Shown: one piece after another, positions 15,869-23,487 of the stretch
How positions within the stretch are numbered: the first letter of the stretch is position 1
Layout of the letters: every line of letters starts with the position of its first letter
Origin: Flavobacteriaceae bacterium UBA7433
GTDB taxonomy: Bacteria; Bacteroidota; Bacteroidia; Flavobacteriales; Flavobacteriaceae
Length of the DNA stretch: 23,487 bases
Direction: 5' to 3'
NCBI GenBank assembly: GCA_002477565.1
Contig: DLQL01000088.1
Coordinates: 1 to 23,487 of the forward strand
Program-made: the position numbers and the translations under genes
The notes under the pieces: generated by a model
What the model saw: the letters and a program-made list of their open reading frames with translations, nothing else
What the model was told of the DNA's origin: nothing
The model's database searches: none

Positions 15869-16666
15869 TTACTTTTCCCCCAACTCAAAAGCTCTTGAAA
15901 CACATACTTGAATGCCCTTTTGAATTTCTTTTCCAACTTGTTTTTCCTCAAAATAGTCCAAGCCTGCAATCGTTGTTCCCCCTTTTGAAGAAACACGGCC
16001 CATCCACGATTCCAAGGAAATGGAATTTTGCTTGTAGAGTGCTACCGCTCCTTCAAAAGTTTGGGCAACCATTGTTTTGGCTGCTGCACTAGAAAAGCCC
16101 AAATCCATTGCGGATTTTTCCATCGCATCCATAAAATAAAAAACAAATCCGGGGCCACTCCCTGATATCCCAATGGAGCGGTCAAGCTGTTCTTCACTAG
16201 GAACCTCCGCAATCTTTCCAGTAGCGCCTAAAACAGATGCGATAAACGCGAGCTCTTCTTGACCAACCCCCGAAGACCCCACATAGGTTGTCATGCCCAA
16301 TTTTACTTGAGCCGGCAAGTTGGGCATTGCTCTGACCACTCTGTCCAAGCCCAAACCTTTTTGAATTGTCTCGATGCTTACCCCGGCCATAATAGAAACG
16401 ACCAGTTGTTTCTGATTCAAATAAGGTTTGATGTTTTGAAAAACTTCAGGAGCCACTTGAGGCTTGACCGCCAAAAAGAGAACATCTGTATCCTTTAAAA
16501 CCTCCAAATCATTTCCCGCCATCACGGTGTTCAGTGCATTGATCTCTTCAATCCTTTCGGGCGCATTTTCAAGAATCTGAATGGCGGCCTCCAAATCGGA
16601 TTTGTAGATTGATGCTGCATACGTAAACCCCATATTTCCTCCACCGAGAATTGTTATTTTTTTCAT
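15869..16666 (-). CDS. proC: Pyrroline-5-carboxylate reductase
   Basis: A 265-residue enzyme catalysing the NAD(P)H-dependent reduction of 1-pyrroline-5-carboxylate to L-proline, the last step of proline synthesis. It has the N-terminal Rossmann motif GGGNMG (8-13), FLAVKPQ (65-71), and VRAMPNLPA (111-119). The dimerisation domain carries ISGSGPGFVFYFMDAM (167-182) and VSSKGGTTIAGLDYF (225-239), the P5CR signature that binds the carboxylate. The length matches the family (about 260-280). ATG at 16666 is clear. It sits between a proline-specific aminopeptidase upstream (72-base gap) and an alpha/beta hydrolase downstream, all on the minus strand. The pairing with aminopeptidase P may reflect proline metabolism but could be chance. 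proB and proA are not in the window. Confidence 0.95.
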   Translation of the reverse strand: MKKITILGGGNMGFTYAASIYKSDLEAAIQILENAPERIEEINALNTVMAGNDLEVLKDTDVLFLAVKPQVAPEVFQNIKPYLNQKQLVVSIMAGVSIETIQKGLGLDRVVRAMPNLPAQVKLGMTTYVGSSGVGQEELAFIASVLGATGKIAEVPSEEQLDRSIGISGSGPGFVFYFMDAMEKSAMDLGFSSAAAKTMVAQTFEGAVALYKQNSISLESWMGRVSSKGGTTIAGLDYFEEKQVGKEIQKGIQVCVSRAFELGEK

Positions 16667-16738
16667 GTTATTTTAATTTTATCACTTGTATTATTTTTAA
16701 ACTTGCTTCTCCTTCTTTAATGAAATTGACGCTCGTTT

Positions 16739-18031
16739 TTAAGAATTCATCAAAGATTCTATCTCCTCCACTTCAATTGGGATGTCATGCATCAAATTAA
16801 AAGGACTGCCACTTTCTTGGAGAACCACATCGTCTTCCAAACGGATCCCAAAACCTTCTTCTGGGATGTAGATGCCCGGTTCTACCGTACAGACCATATT
16901 GGCCTGCATCGGCTCGGTCAAAAGCCCGTAGTCGTGGGTGTCCAAGCCCATGTGATGAGACGTTCCGTGCATAAAATATTTCTTATAGGCAGGCCAATCT
17001 GAGTTTTCATTTTGCACAGCAGCCTTGTCGAGCAATTGCAAACCCAATAATTCGGAGGTCATCAATTTGCCTACTTCTTTGTGGTAAGCTGCCCAATCTG
17101 TTCCCGGCAACAACATCTTTGTCGCTTCTTTTTTGACTCGGTTTACTGCATTGTAAACTGCTTTTTGACGTTCTGAAAACCGACCAGAAACTGGAATCGT
17201 ACGGGTAAGGTCACTAGAATAATTGGCATATTCAGCTGCCGCGTCTACCAACAACAAGTCACCCGCCTTGCATTGCCGGTTGTTTTCGATATAATGAAGG
17301 ACATTTGCATTTTGACCACTTGCCACAATTGGCGAGTAGGCAAAGCCTTTCGATTTGTTTCTGACAAACTCATGAATCAACTCCGCTTCAATTTCATACT
17401 CCCACACGCCGGGCTTTACAAAATTCAACAAACGTCGAAAGCCCTTTTCCGTAATATTACACGCCGTCTGAATCAGCTCAATTTCAAGAGGTTCTTTTAC
17501 AGAACGAAGACTTTGCAAAATCGGGTTGCTCTTTGCCACAGCATGGGCGGGGTATTTATTTTTAAGCCTTTGGGTAAAGCGATCTTCTCGGGTTTCTGTC
17601 TCGATGCTTGCGCGGTAATGTTCGTTGGTATTCAGGTACATGACATCACAGTACGTCATCATTTCTGCCAAAACTTTTTCCAAATCGGAAAGCCAGAGAA
17701 CCGTTGCAACTCCAGAAACGTTGCTGGCAGTTTCTTTTGACAATTTTTTACCTTCCCAAACAGCGACATGGGCGTTGGTCTCCCTGACAAACAAAATTTC
17801 CCTGTATGCCTCCTTGGGGCAATCTGGGCATAAAAACAAAACCGACTCTTCTTGATCAACTCCACTCAAATAAAATAAATCTCTGTGCTGTTGAAAAGGC
17901 AACGTGCTGTCTGCACTGATCGGATAGATGTCGTTTGAATTGAAAAAAGCGATGGACTTGGGGTGCATCTGAGCAGTAAATTTCGCTCGGTTCTTAACAA
18001 ACAATTCCTTGTTGATTGGTTCGTATTTCAT
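16739..18031 (-). CDS. Xaa-Pro aminopeptidase (aminopeptidase P, M24B family)
   Basis: A 430-residue metallopeptidase that removes an N-terminal residue preceding proline. The N-terminal creatinase/aminopeptidase-P domain (about 1-165) contains QHRDLFYLSG, and the pita-bread catalytic domain (about 175-425) carries all five metal ligands: Asp263 (LLVDAAAEY), Asp274 (SSDLTRT), His359 (FMHGTSHHMGLDTHD), Glu384 (TVEPGIYIP) and Glu399 (GIRLEDDV). The HGxSHxxGLDxHD signature is that of bacterial PepP. There is no signal peptide, so it is cytoplasmic. The frame is open back to a TTG at 18079, but that extension contains a TACATTTG promoter box, so the ATG at 18031 is the better start. It leads the pepP-like, proC, hydrolase cluster. 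Confidence 0.94.
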   Translation of the reverse strand: MKYEPINKELFVKNRAKFTAQMHPKSIAFFNSNDIYPISADSTLPFQQHRDLFYLSGVDQEESVLFLCPDCPKEAYREILFVRETNAHVAVWEGKKLSKETASNVSGVATVLWLSDLEKVLAEMMTYCDVMYLNTNEHYRASIETETREDRFTQRLKNKYPAHAVAKSNPILQSLRSVKEPLEIELIQTACNITEKGFRRLLNFVKPGVWEYEIEAELIHEFVRNKSKGFAYSPIVASGQNANVLHYIENNRQCKAGDLLLVDAAAEYANYSSDLTRTIPVSGRFSERQKAVYNAVNRVKKEATKMLLPGTDWAAYHKEVGKLMTSELLGLQLLDKAAVQNENSDWPAYKKYFMHGTSHHMGLDTHDYGLLTEPMQANMVCTVEPGIYIPEEGFGIRLEDDVVLQESGSPFNLMHDIPIEVEEIESLMNS

Positions 18032-18060
18032 AAAAACTCCCTTTGCGATTGAGACAAAAA

Positions 18061-18068
18061 CAAATGTA
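18061..18068 (-). promoter_or_regulatory. TACATTTG -7 box of the aminopeptidase P gene
   Basis: On the minus strand TACATTTG matches TAnnTTTG exactly, ending 29 bases before the ATG at 18031. No TTTG lies at 19 bases upstream (one occurs 9 bases upstream, too close). The box lies inside the upstream extension of the reading frame and argues against starting there. Confidence 0.5.
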
Positions 18069-18113
18069 CCGAATTCCAAAGAGATTCCCTTTAATTAAGT
18101 TCAATTTTCATCA

Positions 18114-18131
18114 AGAGGGTTCGAACCTTCT
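18114..18131. repeat. Short inverted repeat centred on TTCGAA between divergent genes
   Basis: The arms AGAGGG and CCTTCT flank TTCGAA, pairing throughout except for one G-T. It contains the exact 10-base palindrome GGTTCGAACC. It lies between the divergent aminopeptidase P and SLC13-type genes, upstream of both -7 boxes. It could be a regulator site or a chance hairpin; no cognate regulator is in view. The surrounding 18080-18211 stretch is otherwise A/T rich with nothing recognised. Confidence 0.4.
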
Positions 18132-18211
18132 GCACTTTATTCTTGAGACAAAGACTGCTTAAAATTAGAAAATTATGATTTTTATCATGCAATTCTTCCT
18201 CTCTTTTAAAG

Positions 18212-18219
18212 TACCTTTG
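18212..18219 (+). promoter_or_regulatory. TACCTTTG -7 box of the SLC13-type permease gene
   Basis: TACCTTTG matches TAnnTTTG and ends 23 bases before the ATG at 18243. No TTTG is seen at the expected -33 spacing, so support rests on the -7 box and its position. Confidence 0.5.
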
Positions 18220-18242
18220 CTACTTAGCAAGCCCTTTTGCAC

Positions 18243-20096
18243 ATGACGGTTACTTTTGTCATTTTGACCCTTACTATCCTCTTGTTTATTTCAGGAAAAT
18301 TGCGCCCTGACATCGTCGCTCTTTTGAGCATGCTATCCCTTTATGTCTTTGGAATTCTAACGGTTCAAGAGGCTTTTTCTGGATTCAGCAATACGACGGT
18401 GGTTATGATTACAGGTTTGTTTGTCGTTGGAGAAGCCTTGAGTAGAACTGGGGTGACTGCTTGGATCGGAAATAAGATTGTGGCTTTGTCTCAAAGCAAT
18501 TCCAACACGCTTTTGATCCTCCTTATTTTGGGCGCTGCCATTATCTCGGGGTTCATCAGCAATACCGGTACCGTCGCTTCGCTCATCCCTGTTGCCATTG
18601 CTTCCGCTTGGCGCTTGAAAACACCCGCTTCAAAAATGTTGATTCCCTTGGCTTTTGCTGCCAATACTGGGGGGCTTTTGACCTTGACAGGAACCCCACC
18701 AAACATCATAGCCGACCAAGCGATGCGCGCTGCAGGCTTTCCGGGATTTTCGTTTTTTGAATACGCGCTAATCGGAATTCCACTGTTGATTGCGCTCGGT
18801 CTTTATATGCGGTATTTGGGGATTAAAATTCTTCCCAGCAACAGCTCCAACAAAAGAGAAGACATCGATGCATCCATTCAAAACCTAGAAGATGCCTATC
18901 AAATATTTGAAGGTTTTTGGAAAGTGCGGATCCGTCCTAGCTCGAATGCGATTGGGAAAACCCTTCGCACATTGCATTTGGATACTGAAATGGGCATCAG
19001 TGTCCTCAAAATAATTCCTAAAAAACCGACCCCTGCAAGCCTTCTAAAAAAACTCACCCCCTCTGAAGACGAGGAATTTATTGAAGAATCTTACATCCTT
19101 CACATGAATGATGAATTGATTGTCAATTGTAGTGAAAATAGAATCCAACGCTTAATTGACCGCTACAATGTCGCAGCAATAAAAATAGCCGGAGATGGCG
19201 ATTTTGTAAAAGAAAATGTACTGAGTGATGAGCTGGGCCTTTCTGAACTTATTGTAGCACCCAGATCTACCTACCGCGGCAAAAAAATAAATATCGGTCG
19301 TTTTGGAAAAAAACACAAGGTCCAAGTCATTGCGTTGAACCGATATAACAAAAGAATACGAGGGAGAGAATTTGTTTTGAGAGAAGGAGACTCGCTTTTG
19401 GTTAGAGCCAAATGGGCGGACATCAGAGCCATTCAAGACGAGAGCAAAGATTTTTTAATTGTTGGCCATCCGGAAGAACTGGCAAAAGAAATTGGAAAAA
19501 TAAGTACCAAAGGAATTCTTGCCATCGGCGCCTTGATTTTTATGGTCGTATTTTTGGTTCTTGGCGTTTTTTCCTCTTCGATCACCATCCTGCTCACTGC
19601 CATGTTGCTCGTTGCAGGAGGGAGTATCAACATGAACCAATCCTACCGCGCAATCAATTGGAATGTCGTCATCATCATCGCTTGCATGCTCCCCATGGGC
19701 GTTGCCCTTCAAAAAACAGGCGCTGCCAAACTCATCGCCAATTCTATGGTTTCGTTTTTAGGAGCGATGAATCCACGCTTCTTTTTGGCAGGTGTTTTTC
19801 TAATCACTGCTACTTTAAGTCAAATCATGAGCAACTCAGCAACGGCAATCCTGATGGCTCCCATTATCATCAACGCCGCCTTGCAATTGGGCTACCATCC
19901 CGCTCCTTTTATGATGATTTTGGCCGTCAGTGCCTCCACTGCTTTTTTGACTCCTTTTGGAACCACCACCAACATGATGGTCATGAATGCGGGGAATTAC
20001 AGCTTTAAAGACTACCTAAAAATCGGTTCTGGATTGCTTGGTGTCTTTTTTGTGATTAGCATAATTTTAATCCCGATACTATGGCCATTCTATTAA
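18243..20096 (+). CDS. SLC13/DASS-type permease with internal TrkA-C (RCK_C) domains
   Basis: A 617-residue inner-membrane anion transporter of the divalent anion:sodium symporter superfamily. Its two inverted-repeat halves carry the substrate- and sodium-site hairpins: SNT at 106-108 with TGTPPN at 149-154 in the first, and SNS at 530-532 with FGTTTN at 572-577 in the second. Between the halves (about 205-415) lies a large soluble insert with two TrkA-C-like modules (VRIRPSSNAIGKTLRTLHL and ILHMNDELIVNCS; LIVAPRSTYRGKKINIGRFGKKHKVQVIAL and REGDSLLVRA). RCK_C modules usually bind small ligands and gate transport. Related SAC1-like proteins have been linked to sulfate, but the substrate here (sulfate, dicarboxylate or other) is not assigned. 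ATG at 18243 is preferred over the TTG at 18237. It stands alone between divergent pepP and the sdh operon. Confidence 0.9.
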   Translation: MTVTFVILTLTILLFISGKLRPDIVALLSMLSLYVFGILTVQEAFSGFSNTTVVMITGLFVVGEALSRTGVTAWIGNKIVALSQSNSNTLLILLILGAAIISGFISNTGTVASLIPVAIASAWRLKTPASKMLIPLAFAANTGGLLTLTGTPPNIIADQAMRAAGFPGFSFFEYALIGIPLLIALGLYMRYLGIKILPSNSSNKREDIDASIQNLEDAYQIFEGFWKVRIRPSSNAIGKTLRTLHLDTEMGISVLKIIPKKPTPASLLKKLTPSEDEEFIEESYILHMNDELIVNCSENRIQRLIDRYNVAAIKIAGDGDFVKENVLSDELGLSELIVAPRSTYRGKKINIGRFGKKHKVQVIALNRYNKRIRGREFVLREGDSLLVRAKWADIRAIQDESKDFLIVGHPEELAKEIGKISTKGILAIGALIFMVVFLVLGVFSSSITILLTAMLLVAGGSINMNQSYRAINWNVVIIIACMLPMGVALQKTGAAKLIANSMVSFLGAMNPRFFLAGVFLITATLSQIMSNSATAILMAPIIINAALQLGYHPAPFMMILAVSASTAFLTPFGTTTNMMVMNAGNYSFKDYLKIGSGLLGVFFVISIILIPILWPFY

Positions 20097-20196
20097 AATT
20101 CACGCCAATTGCTGTTAATCAGATAAAAACACATAAAAAACAATGGGTTTTCGGTAGAAAATGGCTTTTTGGTTTTATTTAAAACACTTGAATTGG

Positions 20197-20204
20197 TACC
20201 TTTG
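20197..20204 (+). promoter_or_regulatory. TACCTTTG -7 box of the sdhCAB operon
   Basis: TACCTTTG matches TAnnTTTG and ends 24 bases before the sdhC ATG at 20229. It excludes a start at 20169, from which the frame is also open. The -33 element is unclear (T-rich around 20166-20180). Confidence 0.55.
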
Positions 20205-20228
20205 CCATACTATAAAATTATATCTAAA

Positions 20229-20888
20229 ATGAGCGGATTTTTATCTTCATCAATCGCAAGAAAAGTAGCCATGGCATTGTCCGCACTTTTCTTGATATTT
20301 TTCTTAATCATTCACCTTGCGGTAAACATCACTTCCCTTTTTAGCGAAGATCTTTTCAACGAACTGGCTCATTTTATGGGCAACAACCCCTTGGTGCAAT
20401 TCGCCTTGCAACCTGTATTGATTGTTGGTGTCATTTTTCACTTTGTCATGGGCTTTGTATTGGAATTGAAAAACAAGAAAGCGACAACTGTAAAATACGC
20501 CAAAGACAACGGTGCTGCAAACTCAAGCTGGATGTCGCGTAACATGATTTACAGTGGCTTGGTTATTTTGGCCTTTCTCGTCTTGCATTTTATCGACTTT
20601 TGGTTTCCAGAAATGAACTACAAATACATTGAAGGACGGCCCGTAGACACTGCCCGCTATTTCAGCGAATTGCAACACAAGTTTGTCAATCCCATTCGCG
20701 TAGGTGCATATGTGATCTCATTTGTTCTCTTGGGCTTGCACCTAGCACACGGATTTCAATCGGCTTTTCAGTCGATGGGCTTCAACAACAAATACACAAA
20801 AACAGTCAAAGCTCTTGGAAAAATATATTCCATTGCTATCCCTCTTGGATTTATCCTTGTGGCTGTGTACCATTATTTCAACCATTAA
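20229..20888 (+). CDS. sdhC: Succinate dehydrogenase cytochrome b subunit (type B, di-heme)
   Basis: A 219-residue membrane anchor of complex II carrying hemes b and the menaquinone site. It begins MSGFLSSSIARKVAMALSALFL, the usual start of Bacteroidota SdhC, with five hydrophobic helices. Candidate axial heme ligands sit in four helices as in type-B enzymes: His29 (FLIIHLAVN), His71 (VIFHFVMGF), His120 (VLHFIDFW), and His171 or His174 (GLHLAHGFQSAF). A single membrane subunit with no sdhD is the type-B arrangement, shared with Wolinella fumarate reductase and Bacillus SDH. The protein could work in either direction, but in an aerobe succinate oxidation with menaquinone is expected. The sdhA gene follows after 12 bases. 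Confidence 0.95.
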   Translation: MSGFLSSSIARKVAMALSALFLIFFLIIHLAVNITSLFSEDLFNELAHFMGNNPLVQFALQPVLIVGVIFHFVMGFVLELKNKKATTVKYAKDNGAANSSWMSRNMIYSGLVILAFLVLHFIDFWFPEMNYKYIEGRPVDTARYFSELQHKFVNPIRVGAYVISFVLLGLHLAHGFQSAFQSMGFNNKYTKTVKALGKIYSIAIPLGFILVAVYHYFNH

Positions 20889-20900
20889 TCTAAGAATCCT

Positions 20901-22916
20901 ATGACGACTTTAAACTCAAAAATCCCAAAAGGTCCAATCAAAGATAAATGGACAACATACAAAGACAAGATCAATCTTGTCAATCCTGCCAACAAAAGAA
21001 ACATCGATGTGATTGTTGTTGGAACAGGACTTGCAGGAGGCTCTGCAGCAGCCTCTCTCGCTGAATTGGGCTACAATGTAAAAGCATTTGCCTACCAAGA
21101 TTCGCCGCGTAGAGCGCATTCGATCGCCGCTCAAGGAGGAATCAACGCAGCAAAAAACTACCAAGGAGACGGAGATTCTACCTACCGCTTGTTTTACGAT
21201 ACTGTCAAAGGGGGCGACTACCGCTCACGAGAAGCGAACGTATACCGTTTGGCAGAAGTCTCTGCAAACATCATCGATCAGTGCGTCGCACAGGGAGTTC
21301 CTTTTGCACGTGATTACGGAGGGTTGCTCGACAACCGTTCGTTTGGAGGTGTATTGGTTTCCCGAACTTTTTATGCCAAAGGACAAACCGGACAACAGCT
21401 CTTGTTAGGAGCCTACTCCGCAATGAACCGTCAAATTGCGCGAGGTAAAATTGAAATGCACAACCGGCATGAAATGTTGGACGTGGTCTTGGTCGATGGA
21501 AAAGCAAGAGGAATCATTGCGAGAAACATGATTACTGGTGAAATCCAACGACACTCCGCACACGCGGTTGTCATCGCTTCAGGAGGCTATGGAAATGTCT
21601 ATTTCCTTTCGACCAACGCGATGGGATCCAACGTAACCGCTTCTTGGAAAATCCACAAAAAAGGGGCGTTCTTCGCCAACCCTTGTTACACGCAAATCCA
21701 CCCAACATGCATCCCGAGATCGGGAGATTACCAATCCAAATTGACCTTGATGTCCGAATCCCTTCGCAACGATGGTCGCATTTGGGTTCCTGCAAAATTG
21801 GAAGATGCCAAAGCCGTTCAACAAGGAAAACTAAAACCGACAGAAATCACAGAAGAAGACAGAGATTACTACTTGGAAAGACGCTATCCTGCTTTTGGAA
21901 ACTTGGTGCCTCGTGATGTGGCCTCAAGAGCCGCAAAAGAGTGTTGTGATGCTGGATATGGCGTAAATGCAACTGGTGAAGCGGTTTATTTGGACTTTGC
22001 TGCTGCCATCGTACGCTACGGAAAAGAACAGACTAAAATCAAAGGAATCGAAAATGCCTCTGACGCAAAAATCCAAGAATTGGGGAAAGCTGTTGTCAAA
22101 GCAAAATACGGAAACTTGTTCCAGATGTATGAAAAAATCATGGACGAGAATCCCTACGAGACTCCGATGATGATTTATCCTGCGACGCATTACACCATGG
22201 GTGGTGTATGGGTAGATTATAATTTGATGACCACTGTAAAAGGATTGTACTGTATTGGGGAAGCCAATTTCTCAGAACACGGGTCCAACCGATTGGGGGC
22301 TTCTGCTTTAATGCAAGGACTCGCAGATGGCTACTTTGTATTGCCGTATACCATCGGAGATTACTTGTCTGACGACATTCAAACTGGTAAAATTGCTACC
22401 GACTCTGCAGAATTTGAAACCGCAGAAAAGGAAGTAAAAGCACAGTTGGAATTCTACATCAACAACAAAGGAAACCGTTCTGTAGATTATTACCACAAAA
22501 AACTAGGTAAAATTATGTGGGACAAAGTAGGCATGTCACGCAACGAAAAAGGACTGAAAGAAGCCATGGCTGAAATCAAAGCCTTGCGAGAAGATTTCCA
22601 TAAAAATGTAAACGTTCCCGGCAGCATGTACGAAAAAAATCCCGAATTGGAAAAAGCGAGCCGCGTAGCAGATTTCTTAGAATTGGGAGAGCTCTTTGCC
22701 AAAGACGCCTTGAACCGAAACGAATCTTGTGGAGGGCATTTTAGAGAAGAATCCGTTGAACTGGACGGTCCTCAAAAGGGAGAAGCTTTGCGCAATGACA
22801 AGGACTATGCCTATGTGTCGGCTTGGGAATACAAAGGAGAACCTGCAGATGCAGTTCTTCACAAAGAGGAATTGGAATTTAAGGATATTGAATTGAAACA
22901 ACGTTCATACAAATAA
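20901..22916 (+). CDS. sdhA: Succinate dehydrogenase/fumarate reductase flavoprotein subunit
   Basis: A 671-residue catalytic subunit that oxidises succinate to fumarate with covalently bound FAD, on the cytoplasmic face. Seen: the dinucleotide-binding motif VVGTGLAGGSAA (39-50), the flavinylation site RRAHSIAAQGG with FAD-linked His73, the IHPTCIPRSGDYQ segment, HYTMGGVWVDYN (about 430) and GSNRLGASALMQGLADGYF (about 460), which carry the substrate-binding His and Arg. The C-terminal helical domain contains RSVDYYHKKLGKIMWDKVGMSRNEKGL, and the protein ends with the NESCGGHFREES region. The length suits the long Bacteroidota/epsilon-type SdhA rather than the E. coli type of about 590 residues. 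It lies 12 bases after sdhC and 9 bases before sdhB. Confidence 0.97.
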   Translation: MTTLNSKIPKGPIKDKWTTYKDKINLVNPANKRNIDVIVVGTGLAGGSAAASLAELGYNVKAFAYQDSPRRAHSIAAQGGINAAKNYQGDGDSTYRLFYDTVKGGDYRSREANVYRLAEVSANIIDQCVAQGVPFARDYGGLLDNRSFGGVLVSRTFYAKGQTGQQLLLGAYSAMNRQIARGKIEMHNRHEMLDVVLVDGKARGIIARNMITGEIQRHSAHAVVIASGGYGNVYFLSTNAMGSNVTASWKIHKKGAFFANPCYTQIHPTCIPRSGDYQSKLTLMSESLRNDGRIWVPAKLEDAKAVQQGKLKPTEITEEDRDYYLERRYPAFGNLVPRDVASRAAKECCDAGYGVNATGEAVYLDFAAAIVRYGKEQTKIKGIENASDAKIQELGKAVVKAKYGNLFQMYEKIMDENPYETPMMIYPATHYTMGGVWVDYNLMTTVKGLYCIGEANFSEHGSNRLGASALMQGLADGYFVLPYTIGDYLSDDIQTGKIATDSAEFETAEKEVKAQLEFYINNKGNRSVDYYHKKLGKIMWDKVGMSRNEKGLKEAMAEIKALREDFHKNVNVPGSMYEKNPELEKASRVADFLELGELFAKDALNRNESCGGHFREESVELDGPQKGEALRNDKDYAYVSAWEYKGEPADAVLHKEELEFKDIELKQRSYK

Positions 22917-22925
22917 GAAGATACT

Positions 22926-23487
22926 ATGGATTTAACACTTAAAATCTGGAGACAGAAAAACGCTGAGGATCAAGGAGAATTAGTCGCCTACGACGTGACG
23001 GATATTTCTGAACACATGTCATTCTTAGAAATGATGGACGTCTTAAACGAGCAATTGATCAACAAAGGAGACGACCCTGTTGCCTTTGACCACGACTGCC
23101 GTGAAGGAATTTGTGGCATGTGTTCCATGTACATCAATGGAGAAGCCCATGGCCCCGACAGGGGGGTGACCACCTGTCAATTGCACATGCGAATGTTCAA
23201 CGATGGAGACACAATTTATATTGAACCATTTCGTGCAAAAGCATTTCCCGTCATCAAAGATTTGATTGTAGACCGAACTGCTTTTGATCGCATCCAGCAA
23301 TCCGGGGGTTACATCTCTGTAAATACTTCTGGAAATACACAAGATGCCAATGCGACACCAATCTCAAAAGAAAATGCAGACAAAGCAATGGATGCCGCTA
23401 CCTGTATCGGTTGTGGAGCCTGTGTGGCGAGTTGTAAAAACTCCTCAGCCATGCTCTTTGTCAGCGCAAAAGTTTCTCAATACGCTT
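22926..23487 (+). CDS. sdhB: Succinate dehydrogenase iron-sulfur subunit (3' end beyond the window)
   Basis: The first 187 residues of SdhB, which passes electrons from FAD to the hemes and quinone. The N-terminal ferredoxin-like domain has Cys58, Cys63, Cys66 and Cys84 (DCREGICGMC and TTC) for the 2Fe-2S cluster. The C-terminal domain starts its 4Fe-4S motif with Cys160, Cys163, Cys166 and Cys170 (CIGCGACVASC). The remaining cysteines for the 3Fe-4S cluster lie beyond the edge. ATG at 22926 follows sdhA by 9 bases. Truncation is by the window, not by mutation. Confidence 0.96.
   Translation, partial: MDLTLKIWRQKNAEDQGELVAYDVTDISEHMSFLEMMDVLNEQLINKGDDPVAFDHDCREGICGMCSMYINGEAHGPDRGVTTCQLHMRMFNDGDTIYIEPFRAKAFPVIKDLIVDRTAFDRIQQSGGYISVNTSGNTQDANATPISKENADKAMDAATCIGCGACVASCKNSSAMLFVSAKVSQYA

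Noticed and set aside
17273..17740. Plus-strand open frame (155 codons) opposite the aminopeptidase P gene
   Set aside because: Antisense to a complete metallopeptidase with all catalytic residues; no recognisable family.
18114..18131. GGTTCGAACC resembling a tRNA T-arm or an integration-site remnant
   Set aside because: The T-stem would be mostly wobble or mismatched pairs, there is no acceptor stem, anticodon arm or CCA nearby, and no integrase or mobile gene is in the window.
19412..20008. Long plus-strand open frame (198 codons) inside the SLC13 gene
   Set aside because: It is an out-of-frame shadow, rich in His, Arg and Cys, within a gene whose own frame encodes conserved transport motifs.
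20135..20178. Possible terminator hairpin (TTTTC-GGTA-GAAAA) after the SLC13 gene
   Set aside because: The stem is only five mostly A-T pairs and is followed by a broken T run, so it is too weak to call.
1..23487. CRISPR arrays, insertion sequences, phage genes, toxin-antitoxin or restriction systems
   Set aside because: No regularly spaced repeats, transposase, integrase or recognisable defence gene was seen; apart from the OmpA remnant all long frames belong to familiar chromosomal genes.

Overview
The window looks like chromosomal DNA of a member of the Bacteroidota, most likely a marine-type Flavobacteriia. The signs are repeated TAnnTTTG promoter boxes, weak or absent Shine-Dalgarno sequences, an HU/CCDC81-like protein with a SPOR domain, a TonB receptor with an N-terminal carboxypeptidase-like domain, OmpA-family proteins, and a type-B (single membrane subunit) succinate dehydrogenase. 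The species cannot be named from the sequence. No phage, insertion sequence, CRISPR array, tRNA or rRNA was seen.

Layout. At 1-243 (minus) is the start of an OmpA-family gene that runs off the edge. Just upstream of it (about 387-617, minus) lies a decayed piece of an OmpA C-terminal domain. At 680-5394 (minus) are an AddA/RecB-like helicase-nuclease with its own promoter and, upstream, a DtxR/MntR-family regulator overlapping a ZIP metal transporter by 4 bases. A TonB-dependent receptor (5481-7847, plus) diverges from the regulator, and a near-ideal 26-base palindrome sits between the two promoters. A small outer-membrane barrel protein (7869-8447, minus) comes next, then mfd (plus) overlapping a DMT/EamA transporter by a TTGA junction. 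dprA (12914-14023, minus) diverges from the HU/SPOR protein (plus). A minus-strand cluster encodes aminopeptidase P, ProC and an alpha/beta hydrolase. A plus-strand SLC13-type permease with TrkA-C domains follows, and the window ends in sdhC-sdhA-sdhB, cut off inside sdhB.

How genes work together. The clearest unit is the metal-homeostasis locus at 3.9-7.8 kb. A DtxR-type repressor, an inner-membrane ZIP importer and an outer-membrane TonB receptor share one candidate operator, which suggests a two-membrane metal uptake route under metal-responsive repression. Mfd, the helicase-nuclease and DprA are separate DNA repair or processing genes. The sdh genes form a tight respiratory operon.

A second theme is promoter position. 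At least nine genes have a TAnnTTTG box, and several of these boxes end only 3-18 bases from the likely start codon. Some transcripts may therefore be leaderless or nearly so, and the boxes rule out several upstream TTG/GTG starts. No wholly new system is evident. The best candidates for follow-up are the shared operator locus and the OmpA remnant.
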